NCBI GenBank assembly: GCA_007128045.1
Contig: SKYG01000103.1
Location: 1-6,489, forward strand
Direction of reading: 5' to 3'
Length of the DNA: 6,489 bases
Origin: Bacteroidales bacterium
GTDB lineage: Bacteria; Bacteroidota; Bacteroidia; Bacteroidales; UBA7960
Shown here: piece by piece, positions 1-6,167 of the stretch
Layout: every line of letters starts with the position of its first letter
How positions within the stretch are numbered: the stretch's first letter is position 1
The notes under the pieces: generated by a model
Told to the model about the DNA's origin: nothing
The model's database searches: none
What the model saw: only the letters and a program-made list of their open reading frames with translations
Translations under genes and position numbers: made by a program

Positions 1-983
1 TGATCGAGCAGGCTTTCATTGATCGTCTCATACATCCGGCTTCTCTGTTGGTCGTTTCGTTTGATAAAAAAATGGCCGTTTCGTTTTAGCAAGGCTTCAT
101 GAGCTTGTATCATTTCCCAGACCTGGTCAATACCGGATTTGGCAATGGATGAACAGGTTTTTACTTGGGGTTTCCATCCTGTTAGGGGGGGAGGGAAAAG
201 CTGCAGGGCAGACTGGTACTGTGTTTTGGCAATATTGGCCTTCTGAATATTGTCGCCGTCGGCTTTGTTGATGACCATGCCGTCGCACATCTCTATGATG
301 CCGCGCTTTATTCCCTGCAGCTCGTCGCCCGCTCCGGCCAGCATCAGAAGCAGGAAAAAATCTACCATGGAATGTACCGCCACTTCCGACTGACCGACAC
401 CTACTGTCTCAATAAAGATGGTGTCAAAGCCAGCTGCCTCGCATAAGATGATGATATCCCTTGTTTTGCGGGTTACCCCACCCAAAGACCCGGATGATGG
501 GGAGGGCCTGACGAAGGCATTTTTATCGACGGCCAGGGTTTCCATCCGTGTTTTGTCGCCCAGGATACTTCCCCCTGATATACTGCTGCTTGGGTCGACG
601 GCAAGCACAGCAAGCTTATGTCCCTGGGCAGTCAGAAATGTTCCCAAAGCCTCTATAAAGGTGCTTTTCCCCACGCCGGGTACCCCAGTGATGCCAACAC
701 GCAGGGCGTTGCCCGAGTGGGGCATACATAGCTCTATGATGGTTTGCGATAGCGCGAAGTGATCCGGCAATGCGCTTTCGATCAAGGTAATCGCTTTGCT
801 CAAAATGACCCGGTCACCACGCAGGATGCCTTCTACGTAATCTGCTGCGCCAAGCAACTGCTTCTTGCGGTGCCTGAATGTTGCCGCTGCCGTTTCATTT
901 ATAGATGCCGGCGGTTCAATGCCCTTGTTAACCCGGAGCGCTGAACGGTGGTGAGTATCTGAATCGTTTTCTTTTTCTGGCAT
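1..983 (-). CDS. meaB: MeaB/ArgK family GTPase, methylmalonyl-CoA mutase chaperone (C-terminus cut by window edge)
   Basis: Cytoplasmic G3E-type P-loop GTPase that guards and reactivates adenosylcobalamin-dependent methylmalonyl-CoA mutase, in the succinate/propionate pathway. The reverse strand reads 327 residues from the ATG at 983-981 without a stop and runs off the left edge, so the C-terminus is missing; family members are usually about 330-370 residues. Visible motifs: Walker A GITGVPGVGKST (about residues 97-108), the MeaB signature DPSSSISGGSILGDKTRM (about 129-146), RPSPSSGSLGGV, the ETVGVGQSE segment (about 192-200) and the guanine-specificity NKADGDN (about 239-245). The N-terminal extension (SALRVNKGIEPP, then YVEGILRGDR) resembles Bacteroidales MeaB from memory. 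The start is supported by a promoter ending about 20 nt upstream and by the absence of another ATG that keeps the N-terminal region. No mutase subunit gene lies to its right; the left side is unseen. Identification is secure. Confidence 0.96.
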   Translation of the reverse strand, partial: MPEKENDSDTHHRSALRVNKGIEPPASINETAAATFRHRKKQLLGAADYVEGILRGDRVILSKAITLIESALPDHFALSQTIIELCMPHSGNALRVGITGVPGVGKSTFIEALGTFLTAQGHKLAVLAVDPSSSISGGSILGDKTRMETLAVDKNAFVRPSPSSGSLGGVTRKTRDIIILCEAAGFDTIFIETVGVGQSEVAVHSMVDFFLLLMLAGAGDELQGIKRGIIEMCDGMVINKADGDNIQKANIAKTQYQSALQLFPPPLTGWKPQVKTCSSIAKSGIDQVWEMIQAHEALLKRNGHFFIKRNDQQRSRMYETINESLLD

Positions 984-1004
984 ATGGATTTATTGACAGA
1001 CACA

Positions 1005-1036
1005 CAAATTTACATGTTTAATTGGTTAATATCAAA
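1005..1036 (-). promoter_or_regulatory. Bacteroidota-type promoter of meaB
   Basis: Read on the minus strand, TTTG (1036-1033) is followed by exactly 20 nt and then TAAATTTG (1012-1005). This is a full match to the Bacteroidota housekeeping sigma consensus (-33 TTTG, -7 TAnnTTTG, spacer about 19-21 nt). Transcription would start near position 998-1000, giving a very short leader of roughly 15 nt before the meaB ATG at 983. There is no Shine-Dalgarno motif before that ATG, as is common in this phylum. Confidence 0.75.
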
Positions 1037-1116
1037 CTTGTAAATAAATTGCATTGGATAGCAAAAAATGAGAAACCTGGATTACAAAATGAGACAAGCG
1101 TAATTAGAAAAAGAGG

Positions 1117-1230
1117 TATGTTTGGAGCTTGAAATTATCAACAGTCATTCTATTAATTACGTTCGTTTTTTTTTGAGTGGCGATGTATTGTGCTTTGAAT
1201 GATGTAATAAAACATTGTTAAACGATAAAC
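1117..1230 (+). promoter_or_regulatory. possible promoter and operator region of the sugar symporter
   Basis: The plus strand carries one exact -7 type box, TATGTTTG (1117-1124), but no TTTG at the proper distance upstream, so it is only a candidate; it lies about 120 nt before the symporter ATG. Closer to the gene, GTTAAACGATAAAC (1217-1230) is an imperfect 14-bp palindrome (5 of 7 base pairs, CG centre), which could be a regulator half-site pair such as a LacI-type operator. The start region is AT-rich without a Shine-Dalgarno motif. Both assignments are weak inferences. Confidence 0.2.
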
Positions 1231-1245
1231 CTTAATCATTCATTT

Positions 1246-2742
1246 ATGAACAGTCTATCTCAAAAGATTTCTGTGGTTGAAAAGATTGGCTACAGCCTTG
1301 GTGACTTGTCGGCCAACTTGATTTTTCAGACACTGATGACGTTTTTGGCTTTCTTCTACACAGATATTTATCGGATACCCCCGGCTGCTGCTTCTGCCAT
1401 TATTTGTATTGGTGGGATGGTCGGGGCTTTCTTTACCCCGGTTATGGGTATCATTGCCGACAGAACGGTTACGCGTTGGGGAAAATTTCGTCCATGGATA
1501 TTATGGACCGCCATCCCGTTTGGTGTGATTGCGCTGCTGGCCTTCAGCACGCCCAAATTCAGTGAAGGCGGAAAAATTGCTTATGCCTTGATCACCTATG
1601 TAGTCCTTGTGCTTGTTTATACGGCCAACAACCTGCCTTATGCTGCGTTGAGTGGTGTGATCACCGGCGACATGAAGCAGCGCAACAGTATTTCCTCCTA
1701 TCGTTTTACTGCAGTGATGATAGCCCAGTTCGTGGTGCAGGTGTTGCTCCTGCCGCTGGTGCTGATACTGGGTGATGGGGATAGAACGTTAGGCTTCGAA
1801 CGTACCATGGGCATATTTGCCGTAGTGGGAATCATATTCTTCATTATCACCTTTTTAACAACCCGCGAAAGGATTGTCCCGGCAGCCGAACAGAAATCCA
1901 GCGTGAAACAAGATATGGGTGACCTGGTAAAGAACAAGCCCTGGATTGCAATCCTGGTCACGACGGTATTTTTGTTCATTACCCTGTCATTAAGGGGGGG
2001 CAGCCTGGTCTATTATTTTGAGAACTACTTGAGTGAACCTGATCTTGCGGCATTTCTTCAAAACATTGGCTTTAATGGGGCTATTGACCGGCTGAATCAG
2101 CTTCTGACCGGGATGGGACTTGTCGGATTTCAGTGGCCTGAGGATGCACCCACCTCCGGCTTCAGCCTGTTCAATGCAGGTGGTACCATTTCTATGATTA
2201 TCGGCATATCACTATCAAAGGGTTTAGCTGATCGATTTGGTAAACGCGACGTGTTTGGTGTGGGTCTGTTTCTTGGTGCTTTCTTTGTGCTGGTGTTTTA
2301 TTTCCTGCCACCTCATGCCATTGGCCTGGTATACATCAGCCAGATACTGCATGGGTTTTCATACGGACTGACCATTCCCTTGCTCTGGGCCATGATCGCC
2401 GATGTGGCCGACTACTCTGAATGGAAGAACAACCGCAGGGCTACGGCCATCGTATTCTCAGCCATGATATTTGGATTAAAAGCCGGCCTGAGTGTCGGCG
2501 GTGCTCTCGTGGCTGGCATCCTGGCCATTTTCGGCTACAACGAACTCATGCTGATACAGTCTGATGCCACCATCCATGGAATCAAAATGGCGGTCAGCAT
2601 CTTCCCGACCATTACATTCATGATCTGCGTTGCCAGCCTGTTCTTTTATGAAATCAATAAGACCATGGAGTCAAACATCGAACAGGAACTGGGTGCACGT
2701 CGGTTAAAACCAAATATCCAGGAACCAACAATCAACGAATAA
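1246..2742 (+). CDS. GPH-family (MelB/XynT-like) glycoside-pentoside symporter, probable xylo-oligosaccharide importer
   Basis: Inner-membrane MFS transporter of the glycoside-pentoside-hexuronide:cation symporter family, 498 residues with about 12 hydrophobic helices. Family marks: an N-terminal EKIGYSLGDLSANL and FFYTDIY, the loop 2-3 signature ADRTVTRWGKFRPWILW (residues 71-87), YTANNLPYAAL in helix 4 (125-135), the central cytoplasmic loop with TTRER (205-209), and WAMIADVADYSEWK before helix 11 (381-394). Two features are odd. The helix-2 aspartates that bind the cation in MelB (D55 and D59, in the pattern DAxxDPxMG) are here G60 and T64 (GAFFTPVMG). A loop of about 45 residues (260-305) also separates helices 7 and 8. 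The substrate is inferred from the GH10 xylanase 297 nt downstream on the same strand; a galactoside or glucuronide transporter cannot be excluded. The ATG at 1246 places the usual family N-terminus correctly. The C-terminal tail (about 470-498) is hydrophilic. Confidence 0.9.
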   Translation: MNSLSQKISVVEKIGYSLGDLSANLIFQTLMTFLAFFYTDIYRIPPAAASAIICIGGMVGAFFTPVMGIIADRTVTRWGKFRPWILWTAIPFGVIALLAFSTPKFSEGGKIAYALITYVVLVLVYTANNLPYAALSGVITGDMKQRNSISSYRFTAVMIAQFVVQVLLLPLVLILGDGDRTLGFERTMGIFAVVGIIFFIITFLTTRERIVPAAEQKSSVKQDMGDLVKNKPWIAILVTTVFLFITLSLRGGSLVYYFENYLSEPDLAAFLQNIGFNGAIDRLNQLLTGMGLVGFQWPEDAPTSGFSLFNAGGTISMIIGISLSKGLADRFGKRDVFGVGLFLGAFFVLVFYFLPPHAIGLVYISQILHGFSYGLTIPLLWAMIADVADYSEWKNNRRATAIVFSAMIFGLKAGLSVGGALVAGILAIFGYNELMLIQSDATIHGIKMAVSIFPTITFMICVASLFFYEINKTMESNIEQELGARRLKPNIQEPTINE

Positions 2743-2795
2743 CGACTTTCACGCCTTTAGACATTAAAACAATTATAAACAGATCGAAATACTCA

Positions 2796-2813
2796 TGTCA
2801 GGGAATTCTGACA
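2796..2813. repeat. small perfect inverted repeat after the symporter gene
   Basis: TGTCAG (2796-2801) and CTGACA (2808-2813) form a 6-bp stem around GGAATT. It lies 54 nt after the symporter stop. No T-run follows, so it is a poor intrinsic terminator. It could be a weak 3'-end hairpin or a protein site. Confidence 0.35.
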
Positions 2814-2840
2814 CACATGAGGATGATTATATTTCATGGG

Positions 2841-2868
2841 GTCAAAAGTCGAAGGTCAAAGGTCTAAA
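2841..2868. repeat. four-copy 7-bp tandem repeat, GTCnAAR-like
   Basis: GTCAAAA, GTCGAAG, GTCAAAG and GTCTAAA follow one another without gaps, so GTC recurs every 7 nt. It lies between the symporter and xylanase genes. A related repeat in the opposite orientation lies just after the xylanase gene (4203-4229). Such degenerate GTCAAAG/GACTTTG runs look like intergenic satellite repeats; no function can be read from the sequence. Confidence 0.6.
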
Positions 2869-2985
2869 GAAAAATATATGAAACCCACATGACCGGCACG
2901 TCACAAAAGGATATGTACCGAGCGAAGCGAGATCATGAACACATATAAAGCAGACAATTTGTGAATAATAATCGTTAGTGGGTTC

Positions 2986-3004
2986 TCCCGATGAAGGATC
3001 GGGA
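2986..3004 (+). repeat. 7-bp hairpin in the leader of the xylanase gene
   Basis: TCCCGAT (2986-2992) pairs perfectly with ATCGGGA (2998-3004) around a 5-nt loop, GAAGG. The hairpin ends 35 nt before the xylanase ATG and is not followed by a T-run. It could be a leader RNA stem or a dyad operator; the rest of the 297-nt spacer shows no clear promoter matching TTTG/TAnnTTTG. Confidence 0.45.
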
Positions 3005-3039
3005 CAAGCTATTCAACCGATTTAAACAAATTTATTCGA

Positions 3040-4185
3040 ATGAAAAACAAATTAATAGGTATATTCATCGCATTGACGGTTCTACTCGAACTGGCCATGC
3101 TGGGTTGCTCCCCGCGGTCGAATACCTCAACAGATTCTTTGCATGAAGCCTTTTCCGGAATATTTTTCATCGGTACGGCTATGGACATTCCGCAGATCAC
3201 CGGGGAAAATCAGCAGGCGCTCGATGTAATCAAAAGGCATTTCAATTCTATCGTGGCAGAAAACTGCATGAAGAGCGTCAGTATTCAGCCGGTTAAAGGG
3301 CAGTTTGACTTTACCCATTCTGACCAGTTTATGGCTTTCGGCCGTGAGAACGGGATGCACATTGTGGGCCACACGCTGATTTGGCATTCACAGGCCCCGG
3401 ACTGGTTCTTTGTTGATAAAAACGGGGGTGTTGTTTCGCCAGAGGTGCTTACTGAACGGATGCGCACACACATCCATACCCTGGCAGGCAGGTACAAGGG
3501 ACAGGTGCATGGCTGGGATGTGGTGAACGAGGCCATCATGGAAGATGGCTCATGGCGCAACAGCATGTTCTACCAGATACTGGGTGAGGATTTTGTGCGG
3601 CTGGCCTTTGAGTTTGCCCATGAGACCGATCCCGATGCAGAATTGTATTACAATGATTACGGGATGGCGAATCCCGGCCGAAGAGAGGGCGTGATCAGGA
3701 TGGTCAAAGACCTGCAGGCCCAAGGCATACGCATTGATGGTATCGGAATGCAGGGACATGTGCACTTGGATAGTCCGACCATTGAAGAATTTGAAGAGAG
3801 CATTGTTGCATTTTCAGAGTTGGGGTTGAAGGTCATGATCACAGAATTGGATGTTTCTGTGCTGCCTTGGCCAGGAACATTTGTCAGTGCTGATGTAGCA
3901 ATGAGTGCTGCATACCAGGCAGAGATGAATCCCTATGCAGATAACCTGCCTGATAATGTCTACGAAGAGCTGAGAAACAGGTATCTGGATCTTTTCCGAC
4001 TTTTTATCAAGCACCAGGATCATATCTCCCGTGTAACCACTTGGGGCGTGCATGACGGGCAGTCATGGAGAAACTATTGGCCGGTCGAGGGCAGGGTAGA
4101 TTACCCCTTGCTGTTCGACCGCAACTATGAACCCAAACCATTTGTTCTCGAGATCATTGACATGGGCAATGAGGCACGCAAGTAA
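3040..4185 (+). CDS. GH10 endo-1,4-beta-xylanase, lipoprotein
   Basis: Secreted glycoside hydrolase family 10 enzyme that cleaves internal beta-1,4 bonds of xylan by a retaining mechanism; 381 residues, a single catalytic domain with no extra binding module. Residues 1-22 form a lipoprotein signal (MKNKL, hydrophobic stretch, lipobox MLG-C with lipidated C23), although E17 inside the hydrophobic part is unusual. GH10 marks in order: GTAMD (45-49), AENCMK (E74, N75 and K78 line the -1 subsite), GHTLIWHSQAPDW (110-122), DVVNEA with acid/base E164, YNDYG (204-208), GMQGHVH (236-242), ITELDV with nucleophile E269, and TTWGVHDGQSW (333-343). All key catalytic residues are present, so it should be active. 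The residues after C23 (SPRSN) lack the acidic surface-export signal described for some Bacteroidota lipoproteins, so a periplasmic location is plausible. It follows the symporter gene on the same strand. The start is the only ATG that gives a signal peptide; no Shine-Dalgarno motif. Confidence 0.95.
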   Translation: MKNKLIGIFIALTVLLELAMLGCSPRSNTSTDSLHEAFSGIFFIGTAMDIPQITGENQQALDVIKRHFNSIVAENCMKSVSIQPVKGQFDFTHSDQFMAFGRENGMHIVGHTLIWHSQAPDWFFVDKNGGVVSPEVLTERMRTHIHTLAGRYKGQVHGWDVVNEAIMEDGSWRNSMFYQILGEDFVRLAFEFAHETDPDAELYYNDYGMANPGRREGVIRMVKDLQAQGIRIDGIGMQGHVHLDSPTIEEFEESIVAFSELGLKVMITELDVSVLPWPGTFVSADVAMSAAYQAEMNPYADNLPDNVYEELRNRYLDLFRLFIKHQDHISRVTTWGVHDGQSWRNYWPVEGRVDYPLLFDRNYEPKPFVLEIIDMGNEARK

Positions 4186-4202
4186 TCTAGCTATTGGCTG
4201 TT

Positions 4203-4229
4203 GACTTTCAGACTTTCAGACCTTCAGAC
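4203..4229. repeat. 8-bp tandem repeat after the xylanase gene
   Basis: GACTTTCA, GACTTTCA and GACCTTCA are consecutive and followed by a partial GAC. The run starts 17 nt after the xylanase stop. Its core GACTTT is the reverse complement of the AAAGTC-like core of the 7-bp repeat at 2841-2868, so the xylanase gene is bracketed by related repeats in opposite orientation. Confidence 0.6.
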
Positions 4230-4290
4230 AAATTTTCACCATAAACTTCAAAATATTTCAAACATGAAAAAACCCAGCCTGCATTATTCA

Positions 4291-4375
4291 CAAAAAGCAA
4301 ACAAAAACATATATTATATTGATTATCAACATATACACGCAAATTCTTGAAAAAACGCTTTTTGTTTGCTTTTTG
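4291..4375. repeat. perfect 17-bp inverted repeat with 51-nt spacer
   Basis: CAAAAAGCAAACAAAAA (4291-4307) is exactly complementary to TTTTTGTTTGCTTTTTG (4359-4375). The 51-nt spacer contains a smaller imperfect hairpin centred near 4324 (TTGA, TTA, TCAA plus three more pairs after a mismatch). The arms are A/T homopolymer-rich, which lowers their significance somewhat, but the two internal GC-containing stretches match exactly. It could act as a distant terminator for the xylanase transcript, as a structured RNA, or be a small palindromic element. No target duplication is seen at its edges. Confidence 0.7.
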
Positions 4376-4434
4376 CGAGTGCTTTTACTTCAGGCCATCT
4401 GCTTTGTTGCGAAAGCCTTGAAATAGAATACTAT

Positions 4435-4450
4435 GTCGGCGGCTTCCGAC
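4435..4450. repeat. small GC-rich hairpin
   Basis: GTCGG (4435-4439) pairs with CCGAC (4446-4450) around CGGCTT. It is a locally GC-rich island in AT-rich sequence, between the two large inverted repeats, with a style reminiscent of REP-like elements. No T-run follows. Confidence 0.35.
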
Positions 4451-4474
4451 GCCTCGCATCTGACCTTAATTAAA

Positions 4475-4555
4475 AGCATGAATTATGCAGGTTAAATGCT
4501 CTATAATCAATATGATGATTATATTTATGGCAATCTAACCTGCATAATTCATGCT
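4475..4555. repeat. 81-nt nested hairpin with a 20-bp perfect outer stem
   Basis: The outer arms are 4475-4494 (beginning AGCATGAATTATGC) and 4536-4555 (ending GCATAATTCATGCT); all 20 base pairs match. Inside, TGC (4497-4499) can pair with GCA (4530-4532), and TATAATCA (4502-4509) pairs perfectly with TGATTATA (4516-4523) around a 6-nt loop. The arm is itself a near-palindrome, GCAT-n5-ATGC. A perfect 20-bp stem with a second perfect stem in its loop is very unlikely by chance. Candidates are a structured non-coding RNA, a MITE or REP-like mobile element, or a bidirectional terminator; no T-run directly follows, which argues against the last. Confidence 0.8.
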
Positions 4556-4560
4556 AATGC

Positions 4561-4590
4561 TATATTTGTAGTGTATTATCATTAGATTTG
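4561..4590 (+). promoter_or_regulatory. candidate promoter -7 boxes upstream of the AlbA_2 gene
   Basis: TATATTTG (4561-4568) and TAGATTTG (4583-4590) both match the Bacteroidota -7 consensus TAnnTTTG exactly. Neither has a TTTG at the proper -33 distance, and both lie more than 200 nt before the AlbA_2 start, so the leader would be long. The match may be chance in AT-rich DNA. Confidence 0.22.
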
Positions 4591-4667
4591 GATATTTTAT
4601 CATTAATACTATAATGAGCAGTTTTCATGATAATATCTATTATTGGTGAAGACGGTAAAATCCATAA

Positions 4668-4684
4668 TCCCAATAGCTATGGGA
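4668..4684. promoter_or_regulatory. palindrome with one extra base, possible operator
   Basis: TCCC (4668-4671), one extra A, ATAGCTAT (4673-4680) and GGGA (4681-4684): without the extra A this is a perfect 16-bp palindrome. It lies 118 nt upstream of the AlbA_2 start, whose product ends in a winged helix, so autoregulation is a possible but unproven reading. Confidence 0.3.
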
Positions 4685-4802
4685 ATGACCCTTTCCCACC
4701 CAGGGATAAAAAGCATTGATGATGGACATAGATAAGTATTTAGTGTATCCTAAATCAAAATAGTATTAGGTTGAATTTTGTTTTATTCACAAAATCAGGA
4801 TT

Positions 4803-6167
4803 ATGATCGAAAAGCTTACCCCTGAAGAAATAGAAAGTATTGTCCATTCGGGTGAAGGATACAATGCTGAATTTAAACTAAGTGTTCCATCCAAGGTGAA
4901 AGAACTGACTGAAGAGATTTGTGCCTTCGCAAATTCGGCAGGGGGAGTCTTGCTTTTAGGGGTAAGCGATAATAATACAATTCATGGAGTAAGCTTGGAT
5001 AATGTAAAGCGCTCTGCTATTCAAAATTCAATCAATGAAATTGATCCACACCTGCCAGTTGAAATCTATGACCGGGAAGTAAATGGTAAATCTGTTTGGG
5101 TGATAGAAGTAAACTCAGGCTCGCAAAAACCCTATGCCTTGTCAGGGGCAATCTATATTAGGCAGGGGCCAAACACCCAAAAACTCACTTCCATTGAACA
5201 AATGAGAGATTTCTTTCAGCGGTCAGAAAGGATTTATTTTGATGAAGCCCCATGCAAGGGCTTCTCAATGGAAACAGATCTGGATATTGATTTTTTTGAA
5301 GAATTTCGTCAAAAAGCAGGATTATCCAAAGCAGTGAGTAAGGAGCATATTATCAACAACCTTCGTCTTGTTCTATCAGATGGAACATTGAAAAACGGTG
5401 GTGTCCTTTTCTTTTCCAATTCTCCGGAAAAGCTCATTGAAACCGCTGCCATACGTTGTGTAGCATTTGAAGGGAAAACGAAAACCAGAATTGTTGATGA
5501 TAAGCTTTTTGGCGGTCCATTAATAAAACAATATCAAAAGGCCATCCAATGGTTAAGAGGAAAGCTCAATGTGAGATATGAAATAGAAGGCAGTGGACCA
5601 AGAAAGGAAGCTTGGGAAATTCCAGATACAGTTTTTAAAGAATCAATAATCAATGCCCTTTCTCATAGGGATTATTACGATAAGGGCGGTAGGATCACCA
5701 TTGAACTATTTGATGATCGAGTTGAAATAAGTAATCCGGGCGGATTGACAAGTGCAATTTCGCCCAGGGAATTTGGCACCAAAAGTCATAGTCGAAATCC
5801 ATTGATTTTCGGGTTGTTTGAACGGATTGATATGGTAGAGCAAATCGGATCAGGAATAAGCAGAATCTTTGACAATATGAAAGATGCAGGACTCCCTGTA
5901 CCTGTTTTTAAAACAGAAGGGATGTTTACAGTAGTACTTAAACGTGTTGTTGTAGACAAAACTGTAGAATATTCAACTGAAAAAAGTACCAGGGAAAGGA
6001 TTATTGAATGTATTAGAGAGAATCCTGCCACAACAACAAAGAGCATTGCTTCTGCTGTAGGGTTGACTGTTAAGGGGGTTGAGTATCATCTAGCCAAAAT
6101 GCAAGATGATAATATCCTGATTCGTGAGGGTTCTAAAAAAAGTGGTAATTGGAAATTATTACAATGA
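4803..6167 (+). CDS. AlbA_2 (Schlafen-type) / GHKL ATPase-like / winged-helix protein, RecG-related annotation family
   Basis: 454 residues with three domains. An AlbA_2 (also called Schlafen AlbA or AAA_4) domain spans about residues 9-140, with the AEFK motif (22-25), EICAFANSAGGVLLLGV (38-54) and YIRQG near its end. A GHKL-type domain (HATPase_c_4) spans about 270-375, with ESIINALSHRDY (280-291, N284 in the N-box position), EISNPGGL (308-315) and QIGSGISRI (347-355). A winged helix occupies about 397-454 (RERIIECI, then SIASAVGLTVKGVEYHLAKM). Proteins of this build are often labelled putative transcriptional regulators or RecG-like helicases, but no helicase motifs are present and the true role is unknown; some Schlafen-like AlbA_2 domains cleave RNA. 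Base composition is lower in GC than the xylanase gene, which suggests recent acquisition. The linker before the winged helix (DKTVEYSTEKST) looks like decayed tetrapeptide repeats. The ATG at 4803 follows AT-rich sequence without a Shine-Dalgarno motif. Confidence 0.9.
   Translation: MIEKLTPEEIESIVHSGEGYNAEFKLSVPSKVKELTEEICAFANSAGGVLLLGVSDNNTIHGVSLDNVKRSAIQNSINEIDPHLPVEIYDREVNGKSVWVIEVNSGSQKPYALSGAIYIRQGPNTQKLTSIEQMRDFFQRSERIYFDEAPCKGFSMETDLDIDFFEEFRQKAGLSKAVSKEHIINNLRLVLSDGTLKNGGVLFFSNSPEKLIETAAIRCVAFEGKTKTRIVDDKLFGGPLIKQYQKAIQWLRGKLNVRYEIEGSGPRKEAWEIPDTVFKESIINALSHRDYYDKGGRITIELFDDRVEISNPGGLTSAISPREFGTKSHSRNPLIFGLFERIDMVEQIGSGISRIFDNMKDAGLPVPVFKTEGMFTVVLKRVVVDKTVEYSTEKSTRERIIECIRENPATTTKSIASAVGLTVKGVEYHLAKMQDDNILIREGSKKSGNWKLLQ

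Larger units (their letters stand above)
4186..4802. other. 617-nt gene-free spacer rich in inverted repeats
   Basis: No open frame here resembles a protein. From left to right it holds an 8-bp tandem repeat (4203-4229), a perfect 17-bp inverted repeat (4291-4375), a small GC-rich hairpin (4435-4450), an 81-nt nested hairpin (4475-4555), two exact -7 type boxes (4561-4568 and 4583-4590) and a palindrome with one extra base (4668-4684). The sequence becomes clearly AT-rich after about 4230. No tRNA, rRNA or known riboswitch pattern was recognised. A small structured RNA or palindromic mobile-element relics are possible. Confidence 0.6.

Noticed and set aside
418..944. Two plus-strand open frames (418-762 and 759-944)
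   Set aside because: They lie entirely opposite the meaB gene, whose minus-strand frame shows all GTPase motifs; the plus-strand products resemble nothing and are antisense shadows.
2796..2813. Intrinsic terminator of the symporter gene
   Set aside because: The stem is only 6 bp and no T-run follows; kept only as an inverted repeat.
2919..2933. GAGCGAAGCGAG motif as a functional hairpin
   Set aside because: It contains the short GCGAAGC mini-hairpin sequence but pairs over only two bases in a stable way; it may be part of a dispersed repeat, and nothing more can be supported.
6132..6167. Programmed frameshift at the A7 run (6135-6141) that would extend the AlbA_2 protein into the tandem repeat
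   Set aside because: A -1 shift at the A7 run meets TAA at 6146-6148 before reaching the repeat, and the zero-frame codons do not form a standard slippery heptamer.
4803..6167. RecG helicase
   Set aside because: Although this family is often labelled RecG-like, no Walker A, DEAD-type or other helicase motifs are present; the domains are AlbA_2, GHKL-like and winged helix.
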